A stretch of DNA of 18,323 nt from an uncultured Caulobacterales bacterium (GCA_903903715.1 CAIUZX010000255.1:1-18323), one strand, 5' to 3'; counted from the first letter of the stretch, positions 1 through 6,633 are shown. A program made the numbers and translations. Notes: generated by a model not told the origin, from the letters alone.

Positions 1-68
1 CGGGGACGGTGCGGCTGCATCCCAAGTTTCGGCTGCGTCTCCGTTGCGCGCAAGGGCGGAGGCGACCT
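1..68 (-). other. Left edge, possibly start of the next minus-strand gene
   Basis: These 68 bases lie just downstream of the sulfate-binding protein stop. On the minus strand an ATG at 20 opens a frame running off the window, and a GGAG lies about 17 bases upstream of it. A TTG at 26 in another frame would also run off the edge. In many bacteria the gene after a sulfate-binding protein encodes the permease CysT, so this may be its first codons. Too little sequence remains to recognise any domain, so this is a guess from context. Confidence 0.2.
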
Positions 69-1088
69 CTATTTCGGCGGGGCGTAGAGCTGGTCGAACA
101 GGCCGCCGTCGCCGAAGTGCAGGGGCTGAAGCTTCGACCAGCCGCCAAGATCAGCGACCCGCAAGAGGTTCAAACTGGGGAAGCGCCCGCCGAACTTCGC
201 CTGCGCCTTCAGGGTCAGAGGCCGGTAGAAGTTCTTGCCGATGATGTCCTGCCCGACCTCGCTGTAGAGCCCCTGCAGATAGGCCTTGGAGACCGTCGTC
301 GTGCCCCGCTTGTCGGTGACGCTATCCACCCAGGCGACCGGCGGCTCTGCGAATATCGACACGGGCGGCGTCACGATCTCCACCTTGCCGGGCCCGGCCT
401 CCGCGAGGGCGAGGTAGGCCTCGTTCTCCCAGGCCAGCAGCACGTCGCCGACGCCCCGCTGGACGAAGGTGGTGGTCGAGCCCCGCGCCCCGGTGTCGAG
501 GACCGGCGTCTGGCGATAGATCTTCTGCACGAAGGCTTTCGCGGCCGCCTCGCTCCCCCCCGGCGCGCGGAGAGCCTGCGCCCAGGCGGCGATGTAGTTC
601 CAGCGCCCGCCCGCGGAGGTCTTGGGGTTCGGCGTGATGATCGACACGCCCGGCTGGACGAGGTCGGCCCAGGTGCGGATCTTCTTCGGATTGCCCGCCC
701 GCACCAGGAACACGATGGTCGAGCTGTAGGGCGTCGACTCGTTCGGCAGGCGGCTGCGCCAGGTTTCGGACAACAGATGGCCTTTGAGCGCCAACTCGTC
801 GATGTCGGCGGAGATGCCGAGGGTCACAACGTCCGCCTGCAAACCGTTGAGCACAGAGAGCGCCTGCTTGGACGATCCGCCATGGCTTTGCTGGATGGTC
901 ACGGTTTGCCCGGTCTTCTTCAGCCAGTAGGCGGCGAAGGTGGCGTTATAGTCGCGGTACAGCTCCCGCGTCGGGTCGTAGCTGACGTTCAACAGCGTGA
1001 CCGGCGGGGAGGCGGCGGCGGCGCGCCCTGAGAATCCAGCGGCGGCGAGGCCGCTGAGGGCCGCAGCTCTTCGGGTCAGGTTCGTCAT
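69..1088 (-). CDS. sbp: Sulfate ABC transporter substrate-binding protein
   Basis: Periplasmic binding protein that captures sulfate (possibly thiosulfate) and delivers it to a CysTWA-type importer. The 339-residue protein carries family hallmarks: LLNVSYDPTRELY just after the signal peptide, SHGGSSKQA, TPNPKTSAGGRWNY, and TTFVQRGVGDVLLAWENEA. These point to sulfate rather than phosphate despite the pho neighbours. The start at 1088 is preferred over the longer frame because CGGAG lies about 8 bases upstream. It also leaves a clean signal peptide with TRR followed by a hydrophobic Ala-rich core ending near RAAAAS. The twin arginine suggests possible Tat export, which is an inference. Length is normal for the family. 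It is divergent from phoR. Family assignment is sure; choice between sulfate and thiosulfate is open. Confidence 0.93.
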   Translation of the reverse strand: MTNLTRRAAALSGLAAAGFSGRAAAASPPVTLLNVSYDPTRELYRDYNATFAAYWLKKTGQTVTIQQSHGGSSKQALSVLNGLQADVVTLGISADIDELALKGHLLSETWRSRLPNESTPYSSTIVFLVRAGNPKKIRTWADLVQPGVSIITPNPKTSAGGRWNYIAAWAQALRAPGGSEAAAKAFVQKIYRQTPVLDTGARGSTTTFVQRGVGDVLLAWENEAYLALAEAGPGKVEIVTPPVSIFAEPPVAWVDSVTDKRGTTTVSKAYLQGLYSEVGQDIIGKNFYRPLTLKAQAKFGGRFPSLNLLRVADLGGWSKLQPLHFGDGGLFDQLYAPPK

Positions 1089-1150
1089 GACAAATCTCCG
1101 GTTGAGACAGGCGCCGGTCTGAAGCCCAGCACCTGTATCTCTCGTCACCA

Positions 1151-1178
1151 ATTAAATGACGCACTGCACAAGAACCAA
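1151..1178 (-). promoter_or_regulatory. Candidate sigma-70-like promoter of sbp
   Basis: Read on the minus strand, TTGGTT (1178-1173) is followed after 16 bases by TTTAAT (1156-1151). This would place transcription start near 1144, giving a leader of about 56 bases before the sbp ATG at 1088. It is a match by eye only. Confidence 0.35.
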
Positions 1179-1243
1179 GCCAGATTTGGCCACAGCGTCG
1201 ATAGTTCGCCTGAAGTCACCGCAAATTGCGCAACGCTGCACGC

Positions 1244-1272
1244 CTGTCACAAGTCGTGATAGAAACCGTCAT
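1244..1272 (+). promoter_or_regulatory. Pho-box-like repeat upstream of phoR
   Basis: Three 7-base units sit 11 bases apart: CTGTCAC (1244-1250), CGTGATA (1255-1261, degenerate) and CCGTCAT (1266-1272). The 11-base period and the CTGTCAT-like first and third units match the known PhoB-binding Pho box (CTGTCAT, 4 bases, CTGTCAT). If PhoB binds here, transcription should start near 1290. That would exclude the first in-frame ATG at 1278 as the phoR start and favour the one at 1350. Confidence 0.45.
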
Positions 1273-1349
1273 CGAACATGTTGAAGATGTTGCACCCTGT
1301 TGAAGTGTTGAGTCGCCTGCCCCCCTTCGTGCTCGACGGACTGAACATA

Positions 1350-2828
1350 ATGGAACTTCCCCCCAGCGCCGCCAATTTTGCGACGCAAGTAAAGACTGAA
1401 CGCTTCAGCGGATCCGCAGCGGTGCTGACGGTGACCTGGGGCGCCGTGTGCGTGATTGCAGCGCTTGGGGTGTTCGGCGGCGCGAATTTGACGGCCGCCG
1501 CGATCGCCGGACTTGTGGTCGCCGCAGTGGGCGCCGCCCTTGCTGCGCGCATGAGCACCCAGCCTTCGACCGCCGCCAAGGCCTCCGAGCCGGAAACGCC
1601 TGCGAACCAGCCCTTCGAGGATGCGGTGGAGGCGGTGCCCGACCCGCTGCTGGTCGTCGGCGCCGAGGAGCCGGACGATCTTGCCGGCAAGCGGCTTGTG
1701 TTCGCCAACGCCGCCGCCCGGGCCCTGCTCCGCATCCCGCGGGAGGGCGCGCTGCTGCTGTCGGCGATCCGGCGGCCGGAAGTGCTGGAAGCCGTGGACG
1801 AGAGCCTGTTCGGCGGCCTGAGCGGCAATGTCAGCTTCGAGACCGGCGGCGCGCAGGACCGCTTCTGGCGGGTGTGGACCGCGCCCCTGCCCTCCCGCGG
1901 GGTCAAGCGGCTCTGCGTGATCCTGATGCGGGACGAAACCGATTCTCGGCGCAACGAACGCATGCGCGCCGACTTCCTGGCCAACGCCAGCCACGAGCTG
2001 CGCACCCCCCTCGCCTCCCTCACCGGGTTCATTGAGACCCTGCGCGGTCACGCCCGGGACGACGAGGCGGCCCGGGACCGGTTCCTTGGCATCATGGGCG
2101 TGCAGGCGGACCGCATGGCGCGGCTGGTCGACGACCTCCTCAGCCTGTCCAGGATCGAGCTGAACGAGCACATCCGTCCCGAAGGCGCCTGCGACTTGGG
2201 GCTCGCCGTTTCGGACGTCGTCGACGCGCTTGGCCTGATCGCCAAGGAGAAGGACGTCACCCTCAGCCTTGCAGCGCCGCCGAAGGGCGCCGCCGTTGTG
2301 GTCGGCGACCGCGACCAGATCGTGCAGGTCATCCAGAACCTCGCCGACAACGCCCTGAAATATTCCCCCCGGGGCGGCGTGACGAAGATTGAGGTGACGG
2401 CGGGCCTGACCCTCGCCGAAGCCAGCGCCACGGACCCGCGCAGCCCGCGGCTGATCAGCGCCGACGGGGGCCGGCTGTCGCTGCTCACCCCTGACCGCAC
2501 CGAGGAACGGCTCTATGTCTGCGTCAAGGTGACCGATCAGGGCCCGGGGATGGAGCGGCGGCACCTGCCCCGCCTCGCCGAGCGGTTCTATCGCGTCGAG
2601 GGCCAGAAGAGCGGCGACCGGCAGGGAACGGGACTGGGTCTGGCCATCGTCAAGCACATCGTCAATCGCCACCGGGGCGGCCTTTGGGTGGAGAGCGCGC
2701 CGGAGCGCGGTTCGGTCTTCGCCGCCTATTTCCCCAGCGCCGCCGCCCAGGCGAGCGGGATCCCCGCCGCAGCGGTGGAAGCGCCCGCCCCCGCCGAGGC
2801 GCCGCGCGTCATTCGCGCCGCAAGCTGA
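1350..2828 (+). CDS. phoR: Phosphate regulon sensor histidine kinase PhoR
   Basis: Membrane sensor kinase that phosphorylates PhoB when phosphate is scarce and interacts with PhoU. In the 492-residue form, two membrane segments lie near residues 22-44 and 47-67 with almost no periplasmic loop, typical of PhoR. A PAS-like region follows (about 90-190), then HisKA with the phospho-acceptor His215 in NASHELRTPL. The HATPase_c domain has the N box NLADNALKYS (about 330), G1 DQGPG (about 396) and G2 GTGLGL (about 426). About 30 extra residues lie between N box and G1. The C-terminus is Ala/Pro-rich. The frame is open from ATG 1278 (516 residues). I prefer 1350 because GACGGA precedes it at suitable spacing, 1278 has no visible Shine-Dalgarno, and a Pho-box-like repeat ends at 1272. 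It is followed by phoU after a 172-base gap without pst genes. Confidence 0.93.
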   Translation: MELPPSAANFATQVKTERFSGSAAVLTVTWGAVCVIAALGVFGGANLTAAAIAGLVVAAVGAALAARMSTQPSTAAKASEPETPANQPFEDAVEAVPDPLLVVGAEEPDDLAGKRLVFANAAARALLRIPREGALLLSAIRRPEVLEAVDESLFGGLSGNVSFETGGAQDRFWRVWTAPLPSRGVKRLCVILMRDETDSRRNERMRADFLANASHELRTPLASLTGFIETLRGHARDDEAARDRFLGIMGVQADRMARLVDDLLSLSRIELNEHIRPEGACDLGLAVSDVVDALGLIAKEKDVTLSLAAPPKGAAVVVGDRDQIVQVIQNLADNALKYSPRGGVTKIEVTAGLTLAEASATDPRSPRLISADGGRLSLLTPDRTEERLYVCVKVTDQGPGMERRHLPRLAERFYRVEGQKSGDRQGTGLGLAIVKHIVNRHRGGLWVESAPERGSVFAAYFPSAAAQASGIPAAAVEAPAPAEAPRVIRAAS

Positions 2829-2878
2829 GCTCTCCCAGGGCGGGAGTTCCGACACCCACGACGGGATTTGTGACAATA

Positions 2879-2896
2879 GTGTCGTAGAAGTGTCAT
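2879..2896 (+). promoter_or_regulatory. Candidate Pho box upstream of phoU-phoB
   Basis: GTGTCGT (2879-2885), then AGAA, then GTGTCAT (2890-2896) form an 11-base-spaced direct repeat. The two units match 5 of 7 and 6 of 7 positions of the Pho-box half-site CTGTCAT. The site is 104 bases before the phoU ATG in the 172-base gap after phoR. It would let PhoB activate its own operon separately from phoR. The -10 region after it (TAAGTG near 2907) is weak. Confidence 0.5.
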
Positions 2897-3000
2897 ATGG
2901 ACTCCGTAAGTGACAGGCATACACCCGTCACCTGATCGTCATCTTGATGATCGGGCGCTCCTATTTGGGTCGACGCCCCGACCCGCCTTGCGGTGACGAC

Positions 3001-3717
3001 ATGAGCGAACACACCCTCAAGTTCTTCGGTGACGAGCTGACCCAGCTCAAGGCCGAAGTGACTCGCATGGGTGGGCTGGTCGAGGCTCAGGTCTCTGACT
3101 CCGTCGAATGCGTCGCCCGCCGCGATGTCGGGCTGGCGCAGATCATCGTCGGCCGCGACGTGAAGATCGACGAGTTGCAGAAGGAGATTGAGCGCAAGGC
3201 CATCCGCATGATCGCCCTTCGCCAGCCGGTGGCCCAGGACCTGCGGCGCACGGTGTCCGCCCTGAAGATGGCCTGGAACCTCGAGCGCACCGGCGACCAG
3301 GCCAAGAATATCGCCAAGCGCGCCCTTGTCCTCGCTGAAGCCGAGCCGCTGACCCCGCTGACCCGCGCCATCGAGCGCATGGGCAAGCTTGTGGTCTCGC
3401 ACCTGAAGGAGGCGCTGGACGCCTACACCAACTCGGAGCTCGAGCGGGGCCTCGCCATCTGGTCCGCGGACGAAGACGTCGACGAGCACTACAACAGCCT
3501 CTTCCGCGAACTGCTCACCTATATGATGAGCGACCCGCGCACGATCAGCCCCTGCGCCCACCTCCTGTTCATCGGCAAGAACCTGGAGCGGATCGGGGAC
3601 CACGCCACCAACATCGCCGAGATCTTGCACTACGAGATGACCGGCGAGGACATCCACGGCGACCGCCCCCGCCGCCTCGGCGCGGACGGCGACCATTTCC
3701 ACGGAGACGATCGGTGA
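3001..3717 (+). CDS. phoU: Phosphate signalling protein PhoU
   Basis: Cytoplasmic helical regulator that links the state of the Pst phosphate transporter to PhoR and damps Pho signalling. The protein has 238 residues, the usual length, and two PhoU repeats. Each carries the metal-binding-type motif: WNLERTGDQAKNIAKRA in the first half and GKNLERIGDHATNIAE in the second. The start at 3001 (MSEHTLKFF) matches the usual family N-terminus. An upstream in-frame ATG at 2944 would add 19 unlike residues. The Shine-Dalgarno is weak. Its last codon overlaps the GTG start of phoB (GTGA), which indicates translational coupling. In Caulobacter pstCAB precedes phoU; here phoR does. Confidence 0.95.
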   Translation: MSEHTLKFFGDELTQLKAEVTRMGGLVEAQVSDSVECVARRDVGLAQIIVGRDVKIDELQKEIERKAIRMIALRQPVAQDLRRTVSALKMAWNLERTGDQAKNIAKRALVLAEAEPLTPLTRAIERMGKLVVSHLKEALDAYTNSELERGLAIWSADEDVDEHYNSLFRELLTYMMSDPRTISPCAHLLFIGKNLERIGDHATNIAEILHYEMTGEDIHGDRPRRLGADGDHFHGDDR

Positions 3718-4406
3718 TTCCCTCAATTCTAGTCGTCGAAGACGAAGACGCCCTGTCGACCCTTCTGTCCTACAATCTCGAAAAGGAAGGCTACAAGGTC
3801 TCCGTCGCCGCTGACGGCGAGGACGGCCTGATGCAGGTGGACGAGGCCCAGCCGGACCTGATCGTGCTGGACTGGATGCTGCCCAAGGTGTCGGGGATCG
3901 AGGTCTGCCGCCGCCTGCGCTCGCGTCCCGAAACGCGCAATATTCCGATCATCATGCTCACCGCCCGCGGCGAGGAGAGCGACCGGATCCGCGGCCTCGA
4001 CACCGGCGCCGACGACTATGTGACCAAGCCGTTCTCGATGACCGAGCTGACGGCCCGCATCCGCGCCGTGCTGCGCCGCATCCGTCCAGGCCTCGCTGAA
4101 GACCGGATCCGTCACGGCGACATCATCATCGATCGGGTCGCGCACCGGGTGAAGCGCGAGGGCCGTGAGATCCATCTCGGACCGACGGAATTTCGCCTGC
4201 TGGATTACCTGATGCAGCACCCCGGACGGGTGTTCAGCCGCGAGCAGCTGCTCGACGCGGTGTGGGGCTCGGATGTGTATGTCGAGGCGCGCACGGTGGA
4301 CGTGCATATCGGGCGCCTGCGCAAGGCGCTGAACACGACGGAGGAATTCGACCCCATCCGCACCGTGCGGTCCGCCGGCTACGCCTTCGATCTCGAGACC
4401 CGATAG
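3714..4406 (+). CDS. phoB: Phosphate regulon response regulator PhoB
   Basis: DNA-binding response regulator activated by PhoR, binding Pho boxes to turn on phosphate-starvation genes. It has 230 residues. The receiver domain (1-120) has the acidic pair E9/D10, phospho-acceptor Asp53 in VLDWMLP, Thr83 in MLTAR and Lys105 in TKPFS. The C-terminal winged-helix domain (about 125-228) ends with VDVHIGRLRKAL and RTVRSAGYAF, typical of OmpR/PhoB. It starts at GTG 3714, overlapping the phoU stop by 4 bases, with GGAGA about 8 bases upstream. Co-transcription with phoU is nearly certain. The full length and all key residues suggest a working protein. Confidence 0.97.
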   Translation: MIPSILVVEDEDALSTLLSYNLEKEGYKVSVAADGEDGLMQVDEAQPDLIVLDWMLPKVSGIEVCRRLRSRPETRNIPIIMLTARGEESDRIRGLDTGADDYVTKPFSMTELTARIRAVLRRIRPGLAEDRIRHGDIIIDRVAHRVKREGREIHLGPTEFRLLDYLMQHPGRVFSREQLLDAVWGSDVYVEARTVDVHIGRLRKALNTTEEFDPIRTVRSAGYAFDLETR

Positions 4407-4452
4407 CCCTCGAGCGACCCCTTCGGTAACCAGATTGTTACAATTTGACGCA

Positions 4453-4472
4453 GCCCGGACCTCATTCCGGGC
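4453..4472 (+). terminator. Possible terminator hairpin after phoB
   Basis: GCCCGGA (4453-4459) and TCCGGGC (4466-4472) form a perfect 7-base stem with a 6-base loop, 46 bases after the phoB stop. No T run follows directly, so it is a weak or factor-assisted terminator at best. Confidence 0.4.
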
Positions 4473-4539
4473 ACGAATCAGCATGATTTGTGACAAAATC
4501 TCCCGTATTCTAAAAAAAATATAAAAGGGAGGTTGACTA

Positions 4540-4743
4540 ATGGGACAGATCCGTTCCGTCGGTGCCGGCCCCGGTGACAATTTCGCCGATGGCGGCGCTC
4601 ACCGGGAAAAGGACGCGAACAGCAAGTATCCGCCGGCTGTCCGGCTGGTGCTGCTGATGGGTATTCTGGTGTGCAGCTGGTCGGTTTTCCTGGTCATCGG
4701 CGCAGGTGTTGTCTACGCCGCGCGGCACTTCCCGCACCCCTGA
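4540..4743 (+). CDS. Small single-span membrane protein, function unknown
   Basis: A 67-residue protein I do not recognise. The first 30 or so residues are polar and Gly/Asp-rich. One hydrophobic segment (about residues 34-60, LVLLMGILVCSWSVFLVIGAG) then ends in a short tail with Arg-His-Phe-Pro. This looks like one membrane span. Coding is supported by a very strong Shine-Dalgarno, AGGGAGG at 4526-4532, 7 bases before the ATG, and by placement in an otherwise empty gap. The region just before it (4483-4526) is unusually AT-rich with a run of eight A and may hold the promoter, for example TTGTGA at 4488 and TAAAAA at 4511, 17 bases apart. It could be read from this promoter or as the tail of the phoUB operon. 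No cysteine pair or metal motif is evident. Confidence 0.65.
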   Translation: MGQIRSVGAGPGDNFADGGAHREKDANSKYPPAVRLVLLMGILVCSWSVFLVIGAGVVYAARHFPHP

Positions 4744-4761
4744 TCGGCGCAGGTCTCCTGA

Positions 4762-5487
4762 TCACGGCGCAGCGACAAGGATCCAGACCCCCAGCAACAA
4801 CAGGGCGGCGCCCAGGGTCACGCCCTCATACCTCTCCCATCTGTGCGCGTTGAAGCGCTTCAGCCCCGCACGGGCGATGAGCACGGCAAGCAGCATGCCG
4901 GACGCGGTTCCAACCGCCACCCCCGCCGTCAGCACATAAAATCCCGTCCACCCGAATCTGGCCGCCGAGAGATAGACCGGCAGCGCCACCTCGCAGGGCG
5001 ACACCAGCATCAGCACAATCAGTCCCGTGGCGGCGGCGAAGTCGGTCTGCCCAGGACGCGTATCCGGCGAACGGCTGTGTGTGTGCCCCGCGCGGACGGC
5101 CTGGACGACGAGGCCTGCGCCAATCAGCAACAGGCCCGCGCCCGCGACGACCTCGAACAGTGCGCCGAAACGCGTCGAGGCGGCCAGCCCGACGGCGACC
5201 GCCAGCGCGCCGATGAACGCTGTAGAGAGTGTATGGGCCAAAGCGCCCGCCATCGCGACCGTCAGCAGTGCGGGCGTGTCCCAGCGTCGGGCCCGGGCGG
5301 CCACCACGAACGGCGCCCAGTGCGCCGGAAGGACCGTATGCACGAAGGACACGACCACGCCCGTGATCACGCTGGCGGTTAGTCCGGGACCGATCGGAAG
5401 AAGGGTGTGCGGCGAAGTCACCGTCGTGGCATAACATGGAAGCGGGGCAGGTCCACACGACGCCGCCTCTTTCGTGAGAGTCGCCAC
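4762..5487 (-). CDS. Polytopic membrane protein, NicO/TauE/DsbD-like uncharacterised family
   Basis: A 241-residue integral membrane protein with about six hydrophobic segments (near residues 33-53, 74-97, 106-127, 149-165, 180-205 and 220-240). It has HTVLPAHWAPF at the start of the first span and a SPCEVALPVYLSA motif near the middle. The combination of a HxxxxHW motif and a SPC[x]E motif recalls an uncharacterised family of six-span proteins distantly like NicO/RcnA metal exporters and DsbD-type transporters. A His/Ser-rich loop (GHTHSRS) between the halves could bind metal. Function is not established. The start used is GTG 5487 with a weak Shine-Dalgarno (GAAG). The N-terminal 20 residues look unlike membrane protein sequence, and a GTG near 5421 is an alternative. 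It is divergent from rplU and convergent with the small gene at 4540-4743. Confidence 0.75.
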   Translation of the reverse strand: MATLTKEAASCGPAPLPCYATTVTSPHTLLPIGPGLTASVITGVVVSFVHTVLPAHWAPFVVAARARRWDTPALLTVAMAGALAHTLSTAFIGALAVAVGLAASTRFGALFEVVAGAGLLLIGAGLVVQAVRAGHTHSRSPDTRPGQTDFAAATGLIVLMLVSPCEVALPVYLSAARFGWTGFYVLTAGVAVGTASGMLLAVLIARAGLKRFNAHRWERYEGVTLGAALLLLGVWILVAAP

Positions 5488-5495
5488 CTGCTTCG

Positions 5496-5523
5496 TTGAC
5501 TCAGGGGACGGTCTCTGTATATT
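5496..5523 (+). promoter_or_regulatory. Promoter of rplU-rpmA
   Basis: TTGACT (5496-5501) and TATATT (5518-5523) are separated by 16 bases, a strong housekeeping-type match. It predicts transcription start near 5530 and a leader of about 100 bases before rplU. The -35 overlaps the start region of the divergent gene ending at 5487. Confidence 0.7.
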
Positions 5524-5533
5524 CCGCCGCTCT

Positions 5534-5569
5534 CGCCCGCGGGGCTTCTCGCGGGCGTTCTCATTTTTT
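5534..5569 (+). promoter_or_regulatory. Terminator-like hairpin in the rplU leader
   Basis: CGCCCGCG (5534-5541) pairs perfectly with CGCGGGCG (5550-5557) around an 8-base loop. A pyrimidine-rich stretch follows, with six T at 5564-5569. It lies at the very start of the predicted rplU transcript, so it could act as an attenuator, a stabilising 5' hairpin, or a protein-binding leader such as those known for ribosomal protein operons. Confidence 0.5.
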
Positions 5570-5616
5570 GTGATCGACGGAACCGCGGCATGGCTGAGGT
5601 CCCGTTTGAACAGGAC

Positions 5617-5630
5617 GGAAGGCGCCTTCC
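5617..5630 (+). promoter_or_regulatory. Palindrome covering the rplU Shine-Dalgarno
   Basis: GGAAGGCGCCTTCC is a perfect 14-base palindrome ending one base before the rplU ATG at 5631. Its left half is the Shine-Dalgarno. Pairing of GGAAG with CTTCC around a GCGC loop would hide the ribosome binding site, which suggests translational control. Confidence 0.55.
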
Positions 5631-6173
5631 ATGTACGCGGTGATTAAGACCGGCGGCAAGCAATACCGGGTTCAGCCCGGCGACCTGCTGGTTGTTGAAA
5701 AGCTCGAAGGCGACGTCGGCGCGCAGGTCGCGTTCGACCACGTGCTGATGGTCGGCGGCGAAGGTGGCGATGTGGTGGTCGGCGCGCCGACGGTCGACGG
5801 CGCCGTGGTGACCGCGACGCTCATCGAAACCCGCAAGGGCGACAAGGTGAAGATCTTCAAGAAGATCCGCCGCCAGGGCTATCGCCGGACCCGCGGTCAC
5901 CGCCAGTTCGAAACCGTGCTGCGCGTCACCGGCCTGGAAGCCGGCGCGCACAAGGCCAAGTGGGACGGCGTGGTCGATCTGACCCCGAAGGCCGTGCTCG
6001 ACGCCCGCGCTCGCGGCCTCGCCCCGCGCACCGTCGCTGAAGCCATCGAAGCCGAACCGGTCGTCGAAGCCGCCCCCGCTCCGGCGGTGGAGGCTGAAGC
6101 CCCCAAGAAGCCCCGCGCCCGCAAGGCCAAGAGCGACGCTGCGCCGGAAGGCGACGCGGGCGCCGAAGCCTGA
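5631..6173 (+). CDS. rplU: 50S ribosomal protein L21 with long C-terminal extension
   Basis: Structural protein of the large ribosomal subunit that contacts 23S rRNA. Residues 1-101 are a complete L21 domain: MYAVIKTGGKQYRV at the start and the basic signature KIFKKIRRQGYRRTRGHRQ at about 75-93. The E. coli protein has 103 residues. Here about 79 more follow, rich in Ala, Pro, Glu and Lys, with an APAPAVEAEAPKKPRARKAK stretch that looks disordered. Extensions are common in alphaproteobacterial L21. The ATG at 5631 directly follows a palindromic Shine-Dalgarno. rpmA follows after 32 bases in the usual rplU-rpmA operon. Confidence 0.97.
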   Translation: MYAVIKTGGKQYRVQPGDLLVVEKLEGDVGAQVAFDHVLMVGGEGGDVVVGAPTVDGAVVTATLIETRKGDKVKIFKKIRRQGYRRTRGHRQFETVLRVTGLEAGAHKAKWDGVVDLTPKAVLDARARGLAPRTVAEAIEAEPVVEAAPAPAVEAEAPKKPRARKAKSDAAPEGDAGAEA

Positions 6174-6205
6174 TCGGCCGCGTCGATAGAGATTAGGAGA
6201 GCACC

Positions 6206-6481
6206 ATGGCTCACAAAAAATCCGGCGGTTCGTCGCGCAACGGTCGCGACTCAGAATCCAAGCGCCTTGGCGTGAAGAAGTATGGCGGCGAGCAGGTGCT
6301 GGCCGGCAACATCCTCGTCCGTCAGCGCGGCACCACCTACTGGCCGGGCGTGAACTGCGGCATCGGCCGTGACCATACCCTCTACGCCCTCGTGCATGGG
6401 GCGGTGAAGTTCACCACCAAGCGCGGCGACCGCACCTACGTGAACATCGTCCCGGCGGCGATGGCGGAAGCGGCGGAATAG
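6206..6481 (+). CDS. rpmA: 50S ribosomal protein L27
   Basis: Large-subunit protein whose N-terminal tail reaches the peptidyl transferase centre. The 91-residue protein begins MAHKKSGGSSRNGRDS and carries the family motif LAGNILVRQRGTTYWPG with GIGRDHTLYAL following. It has no N-terminal cleavage extension of the Firmicutes type. AGGAGA about 7 bases before the ATG is a strong Shine-Dalgarno. It is co-transcribed with rplU and followed by a strong hairpin at 6549-6576. Confidence 0.98.
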   Translation: MAHKKSGGSSRNGRDSESKRLGVKKYGGEQVLAGNILVRQRGTTYWPGVNCGIGRDHTLYALVHGAVKFTTKRGDRTYVNIVPAAMAEAAE

Positions 6482-6548
6482 GCGGTCCAATCCTTCAAGA
6501 TCGGATCGCCGGGCGCAAGGCCCACGATCCGGATCGCGACTTAACCTG

Positions 6549-6579
6549 CGGGGAGTCCGGATCACCGGGCTCCCCGTTT
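6549..6579 (+). terminator. Intrinsic terminator of rplU-rpmA
   Basis: Bases 6549-6560 (CGGGGAGTCCGG) pair with 6565-6576 (CCGGGCTCCCCG) as a 12-base stem with a single G-U pair and an ATCA loop, then TTT. It lies 68 bases after the rpmA stop. The T tract is short, but the stem is the strongest in the window. Confidence 0.75.
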
Positions 6580-6633
6580 GCATTTCCCCGCAAATCTATC
6601 GCCGGCCCCGCCCGGCAAGGGGAAGTGACGATC

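Noticed and set aside
69..1088. Periplasmic phosphate-binding protein PstS, suggested by pho neighbours
   Set aside because: Motifs SHGGSSKQA, TPNPKTSAGGRWNY and VQRGVGDVLLAWENEA belong to the sulfate-binding family.
1269..2924. 551-codon open frame on the minus strand across phoR
   Set aside because: It is opposite a clear PhoR gene. Its His/Gly/Ala/Arg-rich sequence is the usual by-product of high GC third positions, with no recognisable domain.
3087..3386. 99-codon minus-strand frame inside phoU
   Set aside because: Shadow frame of phoU with Arg/Ser-rich low-complexity sequence.
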